A stretch of 64,000 nucleotides of DNA from Onchidella celtica (Eukaryota > Mollusca > Gastropoda > Systellommatophora > Onchidiidae): NCBI GenBank assembly GCA_963931925.1, contig OZ007581.1, positions 22,874,947 through 22,938,946 of the forward strand, written 5' to 3'. The number at the start of each line of letters is the position of its first letter. The stretch's first letter is position 1. This document shows, piece by piece, positions 12,087-22,223 of the stretch. The notes below the pieces were generated by a model. The model was given only the letters and a program-made list of their open reading frames with translations. It had not been told where the DNA came from and searched no databases. The position numbers and the translations under genes were made by a program.

Positions 12087-12785
12087 GTTACGGTTGTGAG
12101 GACTATCCCTCAAATGTAAATGTAGATGGCAAGAATGTGTATTATAATGTGGTCGTTTTAGTTTCTCCATCGTGAAAAGAGGTATCAGTTATTAGATAGT
12201 CATGTAAAAGGTTTCACAAAGTATTGAAGCAGTCCTGCATAAACTTAGTAAGACGTCAGACAAAATTGTAGAACAGTCAAGATACTATAAGTCGTAATTT
12301 AGATATCTAATTAATGACATGGGATTTATTTCATAAACATCTTAAATAATCTTTCTGAATGGGTATAAAGTTGAACAATATTTTGTTTTATTTCCATGGA
12401 CATCTTTGCTTGTGAGAAAGGTTGTTGAGATATGCAGCATTGGAGCTAAACTTCTTGGTATGGTGAAACGAAAGTTTATTATTAAAGATCAAACGTCATT
12501 CTATTACCTTTGTAACTGTTAATAAACAGCGGCTGGGACATTAACGAAGAATAACGACACAAACAACCTGGTCCAGCAGTATATGACGCTGAAGAAATAT
12601 CAGCAGGTCAACAACAACCATGTTGTGCAAAATGTTCAAATCTAATTCTAATGATGTTCTCCTTTACCGCAATTTAGTGCAACATCAATTGGTTGACTTG
12701 TATAATATGGAGAAATAATGCAGTAAAAGAAACCTGTGCATGGTCCACAGCAGCTTTTTGTTATTTTCCGACAAGTCACTTGGAA

Positions 12786-13060
12786 TCTCTCTATCTCCTC
12801 TCTCTATCTCTCGCTCTCCTTCATCCCTCTCCTTTCTCTCTCCCACCTGACCTCCCTCCCTCTCTCTCCTTTATATCTCTCCTTTCTCCTTTATCTCATT
12901 TTTCTCTCCTCCCTCTCCCCCCCCTCTCTCGCTTTCCTTTATCTCGCGCCCCCTCTCACTCCCCCTCTTTCTCCCCCCCCTCTCCTCCCCTTCTCTCTGA
13001 TCTCTCTCTCCTCTCTCTCTCTCACTCTCTCCCCTCTCTTTCTCCAATCTCTCTCTTACT
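12786..13060. repeat. CT/CCT-rich polypyrimidine tract
   Basis: About 275 bp with almost no purines on the plus strand. It gives Ser/Leu/Pro-rich pseudo-frames. Confidence 0.9.
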
Positions 13061-13654
13061 TATACACGGATGACAGGAATTCAGCCGGCAACATTTTGTA
13101 CGGAATAAAAACATGTCTCTCGTCGTCTTCATCAGAGAGGCAAACTTAACAGCATCGTTTTTCACAAAAAAAACTGTGCACTGTTGATGCATAAACCATA
13201 TTTTAATATGCACGTGAAAATGTCCACCTCATTCCACACCTCAGCTTCCTGCCTTCTCTGCTTTCCTTTTCCTAATCCTCCTTTTTTTTTTCTTTCTCTC
13301 CGTACTTCTTTCAGTATGTTTAAAAGACGTCATGTCCTTCCCACGGAAGGGAAGAGAGGAAAGTAACCTACGCCCCAAAGTTTATCATATTCCTTGCTCG
13401 GCTCCTTACAGAAACTACACTTAACAAGCACGGTGTGTAACATAATATGCTGAATATTCCCATATCATGGTTGTCGGTGTTACAGCCCTCAAGCTCCACC
13501 TCACTCTTGTTCCTCCCCGCCCTGTCTTAGCTTGGCACAGCCTCACGAGTTTCCTCGACTGCCTGAAGTTAAATTTAAGATAGAAAAGAAATTGTTGGGA
13601 TGTATTTATTTTGTAACGCATAGAAATGTTTGTTTTGTGAAATCTGCCCATCAT

Positions 13655-13795
13655 TTTGTGTCTTTCTTTGTCTGTCCGCCCGTCTGTCTGTTTCAGTCCT
13701 TCTCTCCCCCCTGTCTATATCCTTACCTTTTTCTCTCGTCTCTTCTTTTCTTTCTGTCTGTCTTTCTCCCCTCCCCTTCCCTCGCCCGCCCTTAG
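13655..13795. repeat. Degenerate TCTG/TCTTC polypyrimidine tract
   Basis: Low-complexity TCTGTCCGCC, TCTTTCTGTCTG and CCCTCC words. No gene. Confidence 0.8.
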
Positions 13796-14602
13796 TGATT
13801 TTATATTTGAATGCTGTTTTAGCGTATTTTGGCTTCAAAACTTCGTGGAACCTTTTACATGACTATCTACCGAGTGCCAGACGTAGTGTGTTTTTGTTTT
13901 ATATTTTAATTCAGATGTGACAGATTGATACTTTTTAATCCATAATTATCAATCCGTTTATTAGGCAGTTCGAACCGGTTGACATGTCAGTGACGTTGCC
14001 GGTAGCCGTTTGGACAAGTTATTTACCATTGGAGTTTTTGGAACCCGATTCTGTATTCTTTCCTTCATACAGTCTTTATTTTCTGCCCGTCTTTAATTTC
14101 TTCTCCTTCTTTTTCCCCGTGTCCCAGTTCCCCATTTTTCCCTTCCAGAACAGTCTCGCTGATTATCTCAAGGCATTCTGTGTCGGGGAAAAAATTGTGT
14201 ATATTCTGTGGCATAACTACATTTAGATAACTGTAACGAATCTGTTTAAAGTCGCATTGTTCCTGCGATTGTCTGCAGAGCTAGAGCTGTCACTAACCTT
14301 ACACAGATTCTGCATCGCTTAACACGCAGCATTGCAGAATTTTACCGGCAGAAGACTTGGCTCTCTTGCGAAGCATTTCATAGCTGTAAAATTTCATAAT
14401 TATGTGTGTGCCTAAAGCGTCGACATGGCCCCTCTTATAGCGTATTCGGTGTACTACTTTGTTCCCATTACATCTAGCGCTCTTTAAATTAAAGTTTGTT
14501 CGCTCATATATATATATGAATCACAGAGTTTAGTTTTATTCTTCACCCTCCCCTCCCCCTGTCTGTTTGTCTCCCTCATGCTCTCCTCCCCTCTCTACCT
14601 TC

Positions 14603-14707
<105 letters not shown>

Positions 14708-14890
14708 ACACACACATATAAACACAATCGCTTAAGCGCGCACGTACCCTCTCCCATATACACACAAATGGACAGGAATACACATTTCTGAGTTATTTTC
14801 TGTCGATCCTCAGTCTTCCAATACAGTCAGTCACGCACACACACTCATGAGCACACACCGACACTCTCCATGCCTGTTACTTCCCGTTAG

Positions 14891-15049
14891 GGTATCAGTT
14901 GCATTGTGGGTAACTGGCAGCTGCTGGAGGTCACAGTTGAGAAACAAGATGTGGAAAAAGATATGATGAGGATGTCGATACTGTCGAGAGGGAATCAGGC
15001 TCCGTTACGGGGAGATAAACCTCCAATTTTCAAAGCCTCCGTTTTCCAG
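14891..15049 (+). CDS. Candidate internal exon, protein not recognised
   Basis: A 159-bp block (exactly 53 codons, phase 0 to 0) lies between a pyrimidine-rich acceptor (CTTCCCGTTAG, AG at 14889-14890) and a CAG/GTAACT donor at 15049/15050. Only one frame is open; it begins GISCIVGNWQLLEV and ends KPPIFKASVFQ. About a third of codons begin with G and the local sequence is free of simple repeats, unlike its surroundings. The phase fits the candidate exon ending at 10822. I do not recognise the family. The next exon must start in phase 0; 25907-26059 would fit but has a poor acceptor. Confidence 0.38.
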
Positions 15050-15339
15050 GTAACTTCAGCGAAGTGACATTCAAATCAGTGCTTCCTTCTTGCTTGTATT
15101 GTGTACTCACGGTACCCGAATCCTTGTCTAGAGCCACGTATGTATGCCTCCTTTCATGTATGAAGCCTAACTGATTACTTTGTATACTCACAGTACCTGA
15201 ATAGTTCTCTAGATCTAAATTTGCATTATCTTTTACGCAATGGAGGCTGATTCACACAGAAAATTCCGAAAGTGCTGTCATAAGGTTTCACATTCACATT
15301 TTAGCGGTCTTTTTTGTTCAGCGCCCCCCCCCCCCCCCA

Positions 15340-15375
<36 letters not shown>

Positions 15376-18191
15376 ATCCGTCCAAATTTGAAGTTTGAAC
15401 GCGTTGTCGAAGAATCTGTCTGACCCCAAAATTTGTCACGAAAATGATAACTAGTAAATTTTTTTTGCCTTCCTATATAATTATTGTCATAACATCAGGT
15501 GCCATTAATTTATCTGTGGACAGTGTTTGAATCCATCTCTCTTTCATAATGTCCAGACCTAAGTTTGACGCCTGCATGCACCTTCAAGTCGCAAAGTGTA
15601 GAAAAAAAAAAAGCAAGACATACCCTCATACATACACCCAAACCGCTTTTCCAGCGCAAAGAAGTTGAGTAGGTAAACATAGGCTGTGAAAAAAGATCAT
15701 GGTTCAACTTTGAGAGAAAGAACACTAGATAAGTGTGAGTACTAGTACCGATAGGTCTTATTCAATATTGTATTACTTTGTCTACCATCAGCTGTTTGTA
15801 CTTGAATAAGAGGACATTACAGTTTCTGTTTACAGACATGAGTGATAACATATGGGTTTTAAAAAGTAATTACAAATCATTTAGTGGCACTTCTCCAGCA
15901 TGGCAAATAATGTGTTTTGCCATGGAACCATTCATATGATGTTTTGAGTTTTCCCAGTTTCCTCCCTCTCAATATGACGAGGGTTTAATGTGGCGACAGA
16001 GGGCGCCGCATGCACCTTGAGCACTGCTCAAATAACTGCGCTCATTGGCTCGTAGCGGGGCTCCATCCTTCACAGACATTTGAGCGCCTTTGAAGTTGCC
16101 GGCTTGGAAACGCACGCACGAGCATTTAAGAAGATTTTGAAAAAAAGGAATGAAAAGGATGGAACAGGAAAAAAATATGAAAAGAAAAACGCCTAACTAA
16201 ACGGGCTGGGAATGAAAGAAATGATTGGTGGGGGCAAGAGTAGGGAGGGAGGGGGGGGGGTGTTAAAGACCCAAAAACCCTGGTTACTCAGAAATCGCTT
16301 CAAAAGAAAATGGGTATAATTCTTTAAGTTCCTTGAGGTTTTTAAGCGACTGGTCAATGTATATGTAACTGTCGAAGCGGAAGGAATTTCTAGGATTTTC
16401 TCCTTTGGAGGAGACCGGAGAAGAGGCAGAAAATGTTCCTTTGTGGAGAAAAGTTGAGGGAAGGAATGTGAGAAAAAATGAAAAGAAAAATAAATGAGAA
16501 AGAAGAAGGGTGGCGGGGAGTATAAAAGGAGCAAAGGAGATGATGGAAAGATTTTTTTTCTTCTTTCTTTCTTTACTTTTTCTGTTGCAAAATGCTGAAG
16601 CAGCGGCTGGTTCAACTGGATATTTGAGCAACCAATTTGTGAGGGGCGCGCCGAGACGGTGTGTGATATACTGAGATTTAAGATCAGCCAGGCAGGGTAG
16701 AAATGAGAAAAAGGAGCTGGGGGGGGGGGGGAGAGTTGGGTAGGGTATGGTAGGGGGGGGGGGGCGAGACTGAGAGATCAAGCAAGAGTTTTTGAAAGAT
16801 GAGAAATCATATTCTAGACGATTCGTCATGGCGGGGAGAGCAATATAGCTAGAAAGAATGGCTGATATGTACAGATCTAGTCAGACAGACTCCTATAACT
16901 GTAGATAAGCAGACAACTCATATATTACAGACAACAGTTGGAACAAAAATAAATCATAATAATAGGTACACCTGTAAACTATCAAAAACAAAACAATGAG
17001 AAAATCTAGCTTGAGCCATCGGCGACAGCACTAACCTTGTAACAATTTAGTTACATAACAGTGAGAGCAACAATAAACCCGTGAGGCGTGGAATAATATG
17101 GACAATAACAATGCTGTTAGGCTGATCTATGTAGTGGACATCAGTAGTAGAAATAAACTATTGATAAACGTACACAGTTTGAGCACAATTCAAGAACGAC
17201 AGCAGCAGCAGCAGCAACAACAACAACAACAACAACAACAACAACGATACATTACAGAACATGATAAAACATCAGCTGAACGATGGGCAAAGTGCAATGA
17301 TAAGCAGTTAAAGTTATTGTAAAACACTTAATTATTTACGTCTGCCAAAGCGACTGCTGTGCAACTACAACAACATTGCTATTACAAACACTCGACAAAC
17401 AACAACGACAACATCACTTCCAACAACAGCGATAACAAAAAGGCAAAGTGAACGTAAAGTGCCTTAGACTCAGTCCATCGTCTGCGGAGCACTCCACCGG
17501 AATCTATAAAACGAAATTACAAACAAATTTGTGGCTACATGAGGCTCACATTTCGTAATTTTAGGGTTCAACAGAAACGTTTTCAAACCTCTTCTGCTCC
17601 GAATTAGATAATCATTTTGCACTTATGTTTAAATTTCTGCCCTCGATATGTAATTGGAAGAAATCACAGGGGATGAGAGTTTATTTCCTAAAGTACTTTA
17701 AAGAAAAAACAAAAGTAATTTCATATCGGGGAATTAAGAGGTAATCATAATATTAGTCAATAATTTTTGGTTTCCAGACTGTACAGTGGAATAACGATGA
17801 TCATAATAACAGTAATTATTTAGATCATAATAATGATGATGGAACTAGAATGAAATAGGAAACTGACAAATGACGAGTTTTTGGTTCAGCGGTAATGAAA
17901 ACTATGTTAATAACAACAACTTTACAAATGCTGAATCAAAATTAATGGTCAAAAGCTGTTCTGCATACTATAGCTAAAAGTTAGTATCTCATTGCTTAAC
18001 CCTGTACTATTTTCTTGTGATCTAGTCTGGTAAAGGAAAAACATTGTGCTATGTTGAAACATGTGTTTTAAGCACATTGTACCTTCCTCCTGCTTAACCC
18101 AACTGAGCAAACGCAATAGAACTGTGGATCTAGAATATCATACATGTGGACACTAATTGGTTTTAAATGATGGGATAGATTACATTTCCAG
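15050..18191. other. Unassigned sequence, possibly intronic
   Basis: No gene recognised. C15 plus (CT)n lies at 15324-15371 and runs of 10-13 G at about 16250-16260, 16719-16731 and 16754-16764. Long Pro/Phe/Ser-rich minus-strand frames at 16193-16829 derive from purine-rich low-complexity sequence and have no domain. The (CAG)n(CAA)n tract is listed separately. Confidence 0.45.
17198..17245. repeat. (CAG)5(CAA)n trinucleotide repeat
   Basis: CAG units pass into about ten CAA units. The tract sits inside a 74-codon plus-strand frame (17098-17322), where it would encode about 15 Gln. Nothing else in that frame looks like a domain, so I treat it as a repeat, not a polyglutamine gene. Confidence 0.85.
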
Positions 18192-18285
18192 GGATGCCGG
18201 CTCCCGCTGAAGACGGTCTGTCCATGTTCGCCGATATGCAGAATGGCAGTCTTTTCAGATTGATTATTGAGACTCATCCAGTCGG
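18192..18285 (+). CDS. Candidate exon or short open frame, not recognised
   Basis: After TTTCCAG (AG at 18190-18191) two bases lead into ATG at 18194. The frame begins MPAPAEDGLSMFADMQNGS and continues as RLIIETHPVG. Eleven of 31 codons start with G. A weak donor (GTACAC) follows at 18286; without splicing the frame reads through the CAC/CAA repeat to TAA at 18347. It needs an upstream exon ending with one extra base, or could begin at its own ATG. Its phase does not fit directly behind the 14891-15049 candidate. Confidence 0.25.
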
Positions 18286-18334
18286 GTACACCACCACCAC
18301 CTCCACCACCCACCACCACCAACAACAACGACAA
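18286..18334. repeat. (CAC)n(CAA)n tract
   Basis: About 15 imperfect CAC/CAA triplets next to the exon candidate. Confidence 0.8.
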
Positions 18335-18349
18335 GAGCAAGAACAATAA

Positions 18350-19079
18350 AGCATCTTTAAATTTCCCAACGAAATGTGTTTATTATCATCTGTTAACATA
18401 TTTTTGGTGTACATGTTGTTGCATTTGCAGTAGTTTAGAATTTTACACCACTTGGGCTACTTAATTTTATGTATTTTGGCATGTGCGATGACTCACATGT
18501 AGAGTACAAGAGACAACCCCAAGACTAGTCACAATGTAACTAATCGAATGAATTTATGACTGTGTTTACGGATGAAGCCCGTATGAGAAAGTGGAACTGA
18601 CCTTCTTGTCCAAATTTTCCACCTGGATAATCGATTAGAATAGAGTTGATGGCAGCCACAAATATATTTCATTTTCATGTTGTGCCTTTAGTTTGGTCTC
18701 CCCATCAAAAGCAGCTAAGGATGGCATGAACATGTCTAATCCTGGACAGCTCTTTGCTTTTATATCAATCCATAAAGATTTTTTCATACTCCTTCATTGT
18801 GTAGTTGTTTGCTGGTCTACAGCGTGTAGTTTGGTAATGAATTTCCAAATGTATTATCTCTTTATTTCAACGACCTGGCCATCATACTGCTGTTCGTTTC
18901 GCCTTCGTCATTCTCCATCCGTCCATTTGTCCATCCATAGGTATCCATCCATCCATCCGTCCGTCCGTCCGTCGGTCCGTCCATCCTTTGCCGACAATTC
19001 AGCTATACATCCGTCCATTCGACAGTTCATCTTCCTATTACTCGCTGTCCAGGATTATAAAGTGAACTTTGCGTGCGTG
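18350..19079. other. Unassigned sequence with (GGAY)n repeat
   Basis: Single-copy-looking DNA with a CCATCC/CCGTCC tetranucleotide array at 18915-18986. The array lies outside the LINE target-site duplication, so it is not the LINE tail. A 201-codon frame starting at 18693 runs through this array and has no domain. Confidence 0.5.
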
Positions 19080-19091
19080 TACCGACGTCAT
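19080..19091. repeat. LINE target-site duplication, 3' side
   Basis: TACCGACGTCAT, identical to 22212-22223. The next base on each side differs between the copies, so the duplication is exactly 12 bp. Confidence 0.9.
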
Positions 19092-22000
19092 ATATGGCCT
19101 TTAGCGTCTTTACAGACGGTCTTAGCAGCTAGAATATTCACTTTCATTTTGACTGACAGCTTCTCTCGTGGCTTATTCTACCAATGTTTGACCCGAGAGT
19201 GCGATGGCAGTGATTGCAGGTCAGTCTTTTGGGTTCACTTTGGCGAGTGTTTTCATTCCGCCTCTGTCGTTTTGTCAGGTATGTTTCTTTTGCCTTGAAG
19301 TCTATTGCGAGCGTGCCACTGCGCAATTTTTGTCTCCATCTGCTTCGATCATTTGCAAGGTTCTCCCATTCATTGGGGTCGATGTTGAATGCTTTCATCG
19401 TGACCTTGCAAGTGTCTTTGAATCGCAGATGTGGCCTACCTCTGGGTCGGTTGCCAGTAGCAAGTTCCCCGTAGAGAATTTGTCTGGGGATGCGATCATT
19501 TTCCATACGGTGGAGATGTCCAAGCCACCGCAGTCTTTTTTTGCCTAGGAGAGCCTGAGTTGATGGAATGTTGGCTCGGCTCAGAACTTCGATATTTGAG
19601 ATCCTGTCTTGCCACTTGATCTTGAGAATTTTGCGTAGGCAGCGCAGGTGGAAGGAGTTGAGGGATCTTTCATGTTTGGAGTAGGTGGTCCATGTCTCTG
19701 AGCCATACAGCAGGGTGCTTAGGACGCAAGTTTGGTACACGAGTACCTTTGTTTTGATGGTCAGCTTGCTATTGTTCCACACCCTTTTTGAGAGTTTGCC
19801 AAAAGCTGTGGCCGCCTTTCCTATTCTGGCATTTATTTCAGTTGTTATGTCTGTGCTACCATTGATGGTTGAGCCTAGGTAGCAGAATTTTCCCACTTGC
19901 TCCAGAGGAGAGCCATTCAGCATGATTGGTTTGGGGTTTCGCAAGCCTTGTGTCAAAGCTACAGTTTTTGAGACACTGATCTTTAGCATGAATTTGTCAC
20001 AGGCTTTGGCAAGGCTATTGATGAGAGCCTGGAGCGTGGTTTCATCGTGGGCCACGATTGCAGCATCATCTGCGAAGAGGAGCTCTTGTAACATAATATG
20101 CTCTGTACGAGATTTTGCTTTTAGTCTGGCAACATTAAAAATGGAGCCGTCCACTCTGGTGTTAATAAGTACTCCACCTGAACATTGACCAAAGGCATTC
20201 TTGAGTAGGGCTGCAAAATATATACCAAATAAGGTAGGAGCAAGAACACATCCCTGCTTCACACCGCTGTTTACAGCAAATGAATTGGATGTGCAGCCCT
20301 CAAAGTTGACACATGCCCTCATGTCAGTGTGGAAGGATGCAATAAGTTTTAGCAATGTTGGTGGACAGCCTATGGATTTAAGGACTGCATACAGGCCAGA
20401 TCGGCTTACGGTGTCGAAAGCCTTTGTTAGGTCCACAAAGCATGTTATAAGCGGCCTGTTTTGTTCTTTACATTTTTCTTGGATTTGCCGAAGTGCAAAT
20501 ATCATGTCAATAGTTGATCGTTTGCTTCGAAAGCCACATTGTGTTTCTGGTAAGACTTTTTCCGCCAGTTGTTGAAGGCGGCAGAGGATGACGCGAGCAA
20601 AAGCCTTTCCAGTAATGCTGAGGAGGGATATGCCTCGATAGTTGTTGCAGTCGCCTTTGTCTCCTTTGTTCTTGTAAAGTGTGACAATTTTGGCGTCTCT
20701 CATATCATGTGGTATCACGCCTTCTTTCCAACACTGCAGTAACAGATTATACAGGTGTGGTAATAGTGGGCCTTTTAGGTCTTTTAATACCTCTGCAGGA
20801 ATGTTGTCACTTCCTGTGGCTTTTCCAGCAGACAGGTGGTCGATTGCATTGGAAAGCTCGACTAAGGAAGGTTCAGCGTCAAGTTCGGCCATTATTGGCA
20901 GTTTTTGGAGGTGTTCCTCAAAATCTGGTGGAATATTTTTCTCAGTTGAATACAACAGAGAGTAATGCTCTACCCACCTATTCAGTTGTTCATTTTTATC
21001 TGTGATGGGTTCACCATTTACAGACTTAAGTGGGGCGCTTTTGGTGATGATTGGCCCAAGAGCTACTTTCATCTGACTAAAGGCGGTTTTCATATCTCCC
21101 TTTTCATTTGCCTCTTGTATGCTGTTACACAAGTCTGTCCAGTATTTGTTGGCGCAACGTCTTACCTCCAGCTGAAGTTTAGCTTTTGCATTTTTCAAAC
21201 AAGTTTTTGTACTCTGATTGCAATTTTTGTTATACTCATTGAAAGCAGATTTCTTTTGCTCAATGAGAGGTAGGAGAATTTCGCTGTTCTGGGCTACCCA
21301 GTCGTTGTTTGAAACTTTATGCTGTCCAAAAGACTTGATGGCACAGTCATGAATTTTTGAACTGAGAGTGTTCCATGTTTCATCTACCGAGTCACATTGG
21401 GTGACATTATCCATGCTTTCAACAAATAACTTTTCAAATGACTTTCTATTTGATTCATCTCTGATTGCTGTTACATTGATCTTAGGGATTGAAGGGGCTT
21501 TTGATCTGTATATTTTCTTGGCCGAAATTTTGATTTTGCTGACTACCAGTGCATGGTCGGTGTCACAGTCAGCACTGTGGAGGGAACGAGTTATTTTTAT
21601 ACAGCCCAAACTCTTCCTCCTTGAGAGAATAAGATCTAATTGATGCCAATGGCCAGACCTGGGATGGCGCCATGATGTTCTTTGGCATCTCTTAAGGTCA
21701 AAGTACGTGTTTGTAACACATAATGAGTTTACGGAGCATAGCTCCAGAAGGCGCTGCCCGTTTTCGTTGATGTTGCCAATGCCGAAGTGCCCAATGCACT
21801 TTGGCCATGCGGAGTGATCTGCTCCCACTCGAGCGTTAAAGTCACCCAGAATTAGCAGGCCTTCGGTGAGAGGGATGTTGTGGAGAGTCCTCTGCAATGC
21901 CTCGTAGAAAATGTCTTTGGTTTCGTCAGAGGAGGTAAGTGTTGGGGCATAGACACAGATAATGTTGGTAAAACCAGACCGGGTGTTCAGTCTGAGTGTC

Positions 22001-22211
22001 ATGATGCGTTCTGACACTCCAATTGGAGTTGCGATCGAATTGATAAGGGAGTTTTTTATGGCGAAGCCCACGCCGTGGATTCTCGGCTGTTCGCTGCTAA
22101 GGCCCTGCCAGAAGAAGGTGTAGTTTTCTTCTTTGACTGACCCGGAGTCGGGAAGTCGAGTTTCTTGAAGGGCAGCGATGTCGATGTTTAGTAGCTGAAG
22201 TTCTCGATCAA
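19092..22211 (-). mobile_element. RTE/Rex3-like LINE, recent 5'-truncated insertion
   Basis: A 3,120-bp minus-strand insertion bounded by identical 12-bp direct repeats. It contains one open frame from its truncated 5' end to the stop at 19144-19146, then a 52-bp 3' UTR ending in CCATAT without poly-A. A short UTR without a long A tail is usual for RTE-type elements. Truncation falls inside the apurinic endonuclease domain, so the promoter, 5' UTR and roughly the first few dozen codons are missing and this copy should not be autonomous. The intact frame and perfect duplication imply a young insertion. It lies antisense to the plus-strand exon candidates at 10.7-26 kb, compatible with an intronic position. 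Confidence 0.9.
19144..22211 (-). CDS. LINE ORF2-type endonuclease-reverse transcriptase, 5'-truncated
   Basis: About 1,020 codons without a stop. The frame enters from the truncation with REL and reaches the endonuclease motif ALQETR (about residue 14-19 of the remaining frame), then GDFNARVG near residue 123 and the catalytic DTDHALV near 217. The reverse transcriptase follows, with the YRGISLLS region near 525, first catalytic Asp in FVDLTKAFDTV near 594, and FADDAAI near 713 supplying the Asp pair. NSGVKQGCVLAPTLFG marks the usual segment between them. The C-terminus carries LYGSETW, WLGHLHRM, GRPHLRFKD and a terminal zinc-knuckle-like C-x2-C-x12-H-x3-C (CNHCHRTLG...HERSC). No RNase H is seen. 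These proteins nick DNA and reverse-transcribe their own RNA at the target. The frame is open beyond the truncation point into flanking DNA as far as a stop at 22246-22248, so no native start remains. The RTE/Rex3 clade call is from remembered motifs. Confidence 0.92.
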
Positions 22212-22223
22212 TACCGACGTCAT
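22212..22223. repeat. LINE target-site duplication, 5' side
   Basis: TACCGACGTCAT, the second copy of the 12-bp duplication at 19080-19091; it marks the truncated 5' end of the minus-strand LINE. Confidence 0.9.

Noticed and set aside
11520..12087. Poly-Met, poly-Asp, poly-His and poly-Ile/Val frames on both strands
   Set aside because: Produced by the CAT/GTC trinucleotide tract, which lacks stops in several phases.
15837..15941. Short frame MSDNIWVLKSNYKSFSG after a TTTACAG acceptor
   Set aside because: Phase does not fit the exon candidate ending at 15049 and there is no donor; length is within chance.
16193..16829. Minus-strand frames of 140 and 181 codons with Pro/Phe/Ser-rich segments
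   Set aside because: They overlap in different phases across purine-rich low-complexity DNA with G-runs; no domain.
17098..17322. Polyglutamine-containing 74-codon frame
   Set aside because: Only the CAG/CAA repeat is notable; no splice or homology support.
18915..18986. GGAY tetranucleotide array as the 3' tail of the LINE
   Set aside because: The target-site duplication at 19080-19091 ends the element before this array.
18693..19298. 201-codon plus-strand frame
   Set aside because: It runs through the GGAY array and into the antisense strand of the LINE, so it cannot be one gene.
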